Assembly: GCF_011745365.1 (NCBI RefSeq)
Contig: NW_024468912.1
Coordinates: 3,286,001 to 3,350,000 of the forward strand
DNA: 64,000 bases
Direction: 5' to 3'
Source of the DNA: Cryphonectria parasitica EP155
Lineage: Eukaryota > Ascomycota > Sordariomycetes > Diaporthales > Cryphonectriaceae
This document shows, in pieces, positions 60,001-64,000 of this stretch. Both the position numbers and the translations under genes were made by a program. The stretch's first letter is position 1. Each line of letters begins with the position of its first letter. The notes under the pieces are model-generated. The model saw only the letters and a list, made by a program, of their open reading frames with translations. It did not search any database and was not told where the DNA came from.

Positions 60001-63000
60001 CACCAGGTTCTTTCATGCAACTAATCCTACTGGCGACGGGAAAAAGGGTAATGCAGGCGATTCCACACAACGTGCCATCGCGGTAACGGATCAGCGAATG
60101 ATGGAGGGGGGGGGGGGAGGATATTTCTGTATTGTGTGGTAGGACAACATCGTTCGAGTCCTGCCGCTGTTGCGACTGTTGCCCTCTTGGCTGGATCGCC
60201 CCTTTCATCATCGCAACCCACACCCTCCCCAACGGTTGACCATCGAACCCGACGTCAACACTCTTACCAGATGCTACGCCATCGTCAGCCCACGACGACA
60301 TCAAGCAGACGCGGGGTTGCAGGATCGTCGCTCAACGCCCTTTAAAGGGTCTTTTTCTTCTTCCCTTTTCGCCTCTTTGTGATGACCATGTTCCAAGGCA
60401 GGGCAACTGTCGTAGCCGTCATTCGATCATACGTAAGAAAAGCATGGCAAGTTCAGCCTCACCTCGTGCAGTTTCTCAAGGGCCAACCTCGAAACACCCC
60501 CAGTCTTTCCCTCTCCTTCTATCGCCACACCTCCTGCTTCCGACCATGGTTTGTCCTATCAGCAGGCCAGTAGGCTGGTGATGCCCCCAAACCTCTCTAC
60601 TGAAGTTCCATACGAGGCATGCCACACCACACGCACACAGCGTCTCTCAGGCAGGGCACATGCAGGAAAGCCACGAAACAGCAGGGCGGTATTGGACCAT
60701 GGAGAATGGTGCCCTGGTGACCCCACTCGTCTGTCCAGCCGCCCAAGGGAGAGCGACTAGTACGACGCAGCTAAAGCGGGAGAGGGTGGTGGGGTGTGCG
60801 TGCGTGCGTGTGAAATGTGGTAATGTGTTGCGTGGGAAAGGTGGAGAGTCGTCCCCTTGCTGTCCTCCTCTCAGAGAGACGCTGTGGCGCTATCTCCCTA
60901 GTCTGCCTACCCCGCCCACCCTCCCCAGATAAACTGTTAATTGTTGTGTGTTGTGACCCCCAAGACAAGGACAGGCAGGCAGACTAGCAGGGTCAAGAAG
61001 GCAGGATGAGGCAAGACGGTTGCAATCATCGCGGGCGAGTATCGATGCGCTAAACTGCTTTGCGAAAAACCTGCAGGCAAGTTCGATGCAGCTCGACGCA
61101 AGAAAAACGAGGGGCAAACGCAACACCACCAGGGCAGGCTGGCAGCAGCTGGGGTTGGCCTGGTTGGCTGTCTGGGTAAGGATGGCAGAAGGAGGGAAGG
61201 AGGGAGGGAGGTGGACCAATGTGAAAGAGGTCGGTGCTTCGCTAATGCGCCTAGGGAGGATCCGACCTGCATTTTGCACTCAACTGTCTTCCTTTCACAC
61301 CCACTCATGGTGGCCCCGCCCCCAGCGGCGGAGCAGAGACGCACCGTCGGGATTTGGGTACTTGCAGTTTACTGTCCAGGGTTGCTTCGCGCCAAGCCAC
61401 CTCTAGCAGAGTAGCAGCAGAAGGAAATGCACTGCTGCACTGCTGCTGCATTGCAGGATCGCACGCAGGTGCAGGCCTTGTCTCCCCATCTCTCTCTCTC
61501 TTTCCTATGGAGAAGGTGCTGCGGCCCTCCGAGCTGCTCTCCCCAGCGTCCTGCAGCAGAAGCTTGTTCCTGGCTGCCCCACGACGCCTCACGAGGGAAA
61601 AAGGAAGCTCGTCGGCGTGTCCTGGCTCGACATACGTGGACCATCGGCCTGGCGCTCTTAGAGATGCCGATGTTTATATCGCTCAGGCAGTTCAGTCAGA
61701 CAGTCGAAGCCGTCAAGCTGTGCTCGACACTATCTGGCTCTCTCTATACTCCGAGGCCATCGACACGTCACCTCTTTTCTTCTCCCTCGCAGCCTCTGCT
61801 TCGGGTTGCCGGCATCGATAGGACGGGGGAGGGCTCCAATAGGCTCTCCCTTCGTGAGAGCTGGCAGGATGAGTGCCATCGATCTGTGATTGGCAGAGGC
61901 TCCTGATGAGACCCTCTCTCCTGTCACAGGTGGGATGAATGGATGGATGGCCGCATGCAGGGCCGCCGTCTATTCCAAGAAGTTCCTGGGGCCCTATATT
62001 CTAGCACACCAGAAGGAGGGAGTGCCAATTACAGGCTAACCGGCCAATTACAACAGCCAGCCGTACCCACACAATACACTCTGAGAGACACTACCGACGA
62101 TGTGACGAGGGATCGTCACCATCCGCCGGTGGCTGTATCAGGAAAATCTGGCAACGAGCAGGGGTTTGAGTCATCAGGGCAAACGAGTGCCGCGCTTGAC
62201 ATGGCCAATCATCCGGATGGATACGTGGTGTTTTGTTTTCCAAGGTTCTCACGCAAGCAACACAAACAAACCTGGTGAGGTGATGTTGCAGACATGTTGC
62301 AACAGGGAGGGGGAGGGCGTGTGTCAAACTTGTACAAATCCACACCCTCCTCCACTGGCAGCAGACTGCAGTACTAACAGGACGCTGCTGTGGTACATGC
62401 ATCGCCGATGATCAACAAGGAATCCAAAACTCCATACATTTCACGGGATTAAAGCACGGAGATGAACAAGTTGATTACAGGCGAGTGGGCCCCCTTCTCT
62501 CCACCTCTGCCTGCCTGCCTGCGTCCCCCTCTCTTTTCTCTCTGGTGGACCACATTACGAAGTCACATCCCCTCGTGAACCTGCGCATGGCGAGCCTTCG
62601 TCTTCTCTACAGGTCAGGCGATCCGCAACGCTCCTCGGCAGGGTTGTATGTTGACATGAGTAATTGGAAGAGTAGCTTGGGACTTAAAGACGGCTTGTTC
62701 CTTTCGGCTCCAGAGGAGCAAGGGTTCGCAATATTCTCCGCACTCGTTGAGGTTTCAAGATGAGAACGCTCGTCTTGCATTTCTCTTTCTTGTTGCACAC
62801 AGTACGAAGAGATACTATATACAGCAAGTGTGTCTTTCTCATGCTACCGAACATACAGTACATGACGACAAAGGACAAATCGCTCCCGTATTGCAATGCG
62901 GTAGGTTGGCGATTCGCTCAGCACACATACGCACACCCCTCTAACACCGTCAAGGATCGATGCTGCTGAACCTCGTAAGCTAGTATGTCTGGAAACTGCT

Positions 63001-64000
63001 GCATCGGCTTCTCCTTGCGTGCATGCCGGCGCGAGACGACTGTAACCCTTGCCACCATATACTACTGTCTTCAACAAGGGGCCGGGGGGGGGGGGCTGAA
63101 CAAGTCACTTGCTCAGTCTATTTTTCTCTTCCACTTCTTTCAAGGCAGACTTTTGCCCAGCCAACAGCATGCTGGTGACATTGCGTTCAGCACCAAACAG
63201 CTAGCGCCACCACGCAAAACTCCAAACATGGAAGTATCTTTGTGAAAACAGACCACCACGGGTCATTCACACCTGATCAGCGGAAAGCCGCCCAGTGGGC
63301 CACGACGGCCCGCCCCCACGAATTGTGCAGCGGGGTCCTAGTCAACGCACCCACCCACTCATGGCTCGTGGGTCATTTCTTGATCTGCCAATCTTCATTC
63401 TTGGGGCATTCATTTCCCCGGCCAGACAGGGCTCGCGGCAAAAGAGCAGCGCGGGCAATGGAAACGAAGAGGGGGGCCCAAAAGAGCCTGCAGGCCCCTT
63501 TGTGAAAGTAACGCTCACAGCATGGAGCCGAGCACAGAGAGAGGGAAAGGGAGGTATGGGTCGCGCTGCGAGACATTTTGGAGCGTTGAGATCCCTTGCA
63601 GGTTACGTTTTTGTGGGGCTACACTTTTTGAAAGATAGGCCGTTGTCCGCATTTCTCTATGATGTCGATCTGTTGGGGGTCACGGCTCGTCACTATTAAT
63701 GGCATTTGGCATTTCTTGGAAGCGTAAAAGGTCTGTCCGTTTACTAGGAGAGCACTGGTCGCTTTCCGTTTCTCTCCTTCTTCTACCTCTTTCTTCCTGC
63801 TCTTTTTTATGCCGAGGAAGAGGGAAAAAGAGAAGAGAGAGAGAGAGGGACATCTAGAGTATGGGTCTGTACCTGCCTGAAGACACTCGGCAGTCTTGTG
63901 GATACTGCAGGGAAGACTTGACTGCACGATGCTTTCGTCTGAGGTCATTTACCTGCAGACATCCACTCCCAGGGCAACCTGCTGCAGGTAACTTCACGAG
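57060..64000. other. 6.9 kb to the window end, no gene seen
   Basis: The first few hundred bases should hold the leader and promoter of the Ecl1-type gene. The rest contains G runs (57832-57841, 60106-60117, 63084-63095), a GTAC-rich patch (57966-57988) and a GGGA-rich patch (about 61193-61212). Open frames on both strands are of similar length and have no recognisable domain. Confidence 0.55.

Overview
The window looks like nuclear DNA of a filamentous ascomycete, most likely a Sordariomycete. Genes have one to five short introns (about 55 to 240 bp) with GT..AG ends and mostly good CTAAC/CTGAC branch points. The recognisable proteins are typical of Pezizomycotina: a hybrid histidine kinase, a poly-Q/poly-P protein, allantoicase, an Ecl1-type zinc protein, CCT gamma and a PRKRIP1-like spliceosome protein. 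I see no rRNA, no convincing tRNA, no CRISPR array and no intact transposon. Genes were rebuilt by joining open frames at splice sites by eye; the introns used keep frame across every junction.

Layout. 1-3603 (+): a Rab GTPase-activating (TBC) protein whose 5' end lies outside the window. 9253-7396 (-): a poly-Q/poly-P coiled-coil protein of unknown function. 9254-19619: a 10.4 kb gene-free stretch. 20861-19620 (-): allantoicase, diverging from a cytochrome b561 membrane protein at 22749-23763 (+). 31578-25251 (-): a 2055-residue hybrid histidine kinase. 38216-36362 (-): a histidine-phosphatase (phosphoglycerate mutase/Det1-like) protein with a long disordered tail. 39948-40607 (+): PRKRIP1-like protein, tail to tail with CCT3 at 42898-40815 (-). 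44743-45839 (+): class II aldolase/adducin-like protein. 45840-56612: a 10.8 kb gene-free stretch. 57059-56613 (-): Ecl1-type zinc-binding protein. 57060-64000: no gene seen.

The genes do not form an obvious pathway cluster; they mix housekeeping functions (CCT3, PRKRIP1), signalling (TBC RabGAP, histidine kinase, phosphatase) and nitrogen catabolism (allantoicase). The clearest regulatory signal is upstream of allantoicase: an exact TCGG-N6-CCGA site, the known UaY/Ppr1-type purine-utilisation activator consensus, surrounded by six HGATAR (AreA/NIT2) sites.

Gene density is low: about 45% of the window lies in three long gene-free blocks. This DNA carries many microsatellites, at least fourteen pure G or C runs of 10 or more, and recurring hyphenated palindromes built on GTAC/AGTACT. 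Several introns also contain homopolymers or dinucleotide repeats next to splice signals. I did not find a clearly new multi-gene system. The best leads are the allantoicase promoter, the conserved unknown block of the poly-Q protein, the GTAC palindromes, and an open frame continuing past the TBC stop codon.
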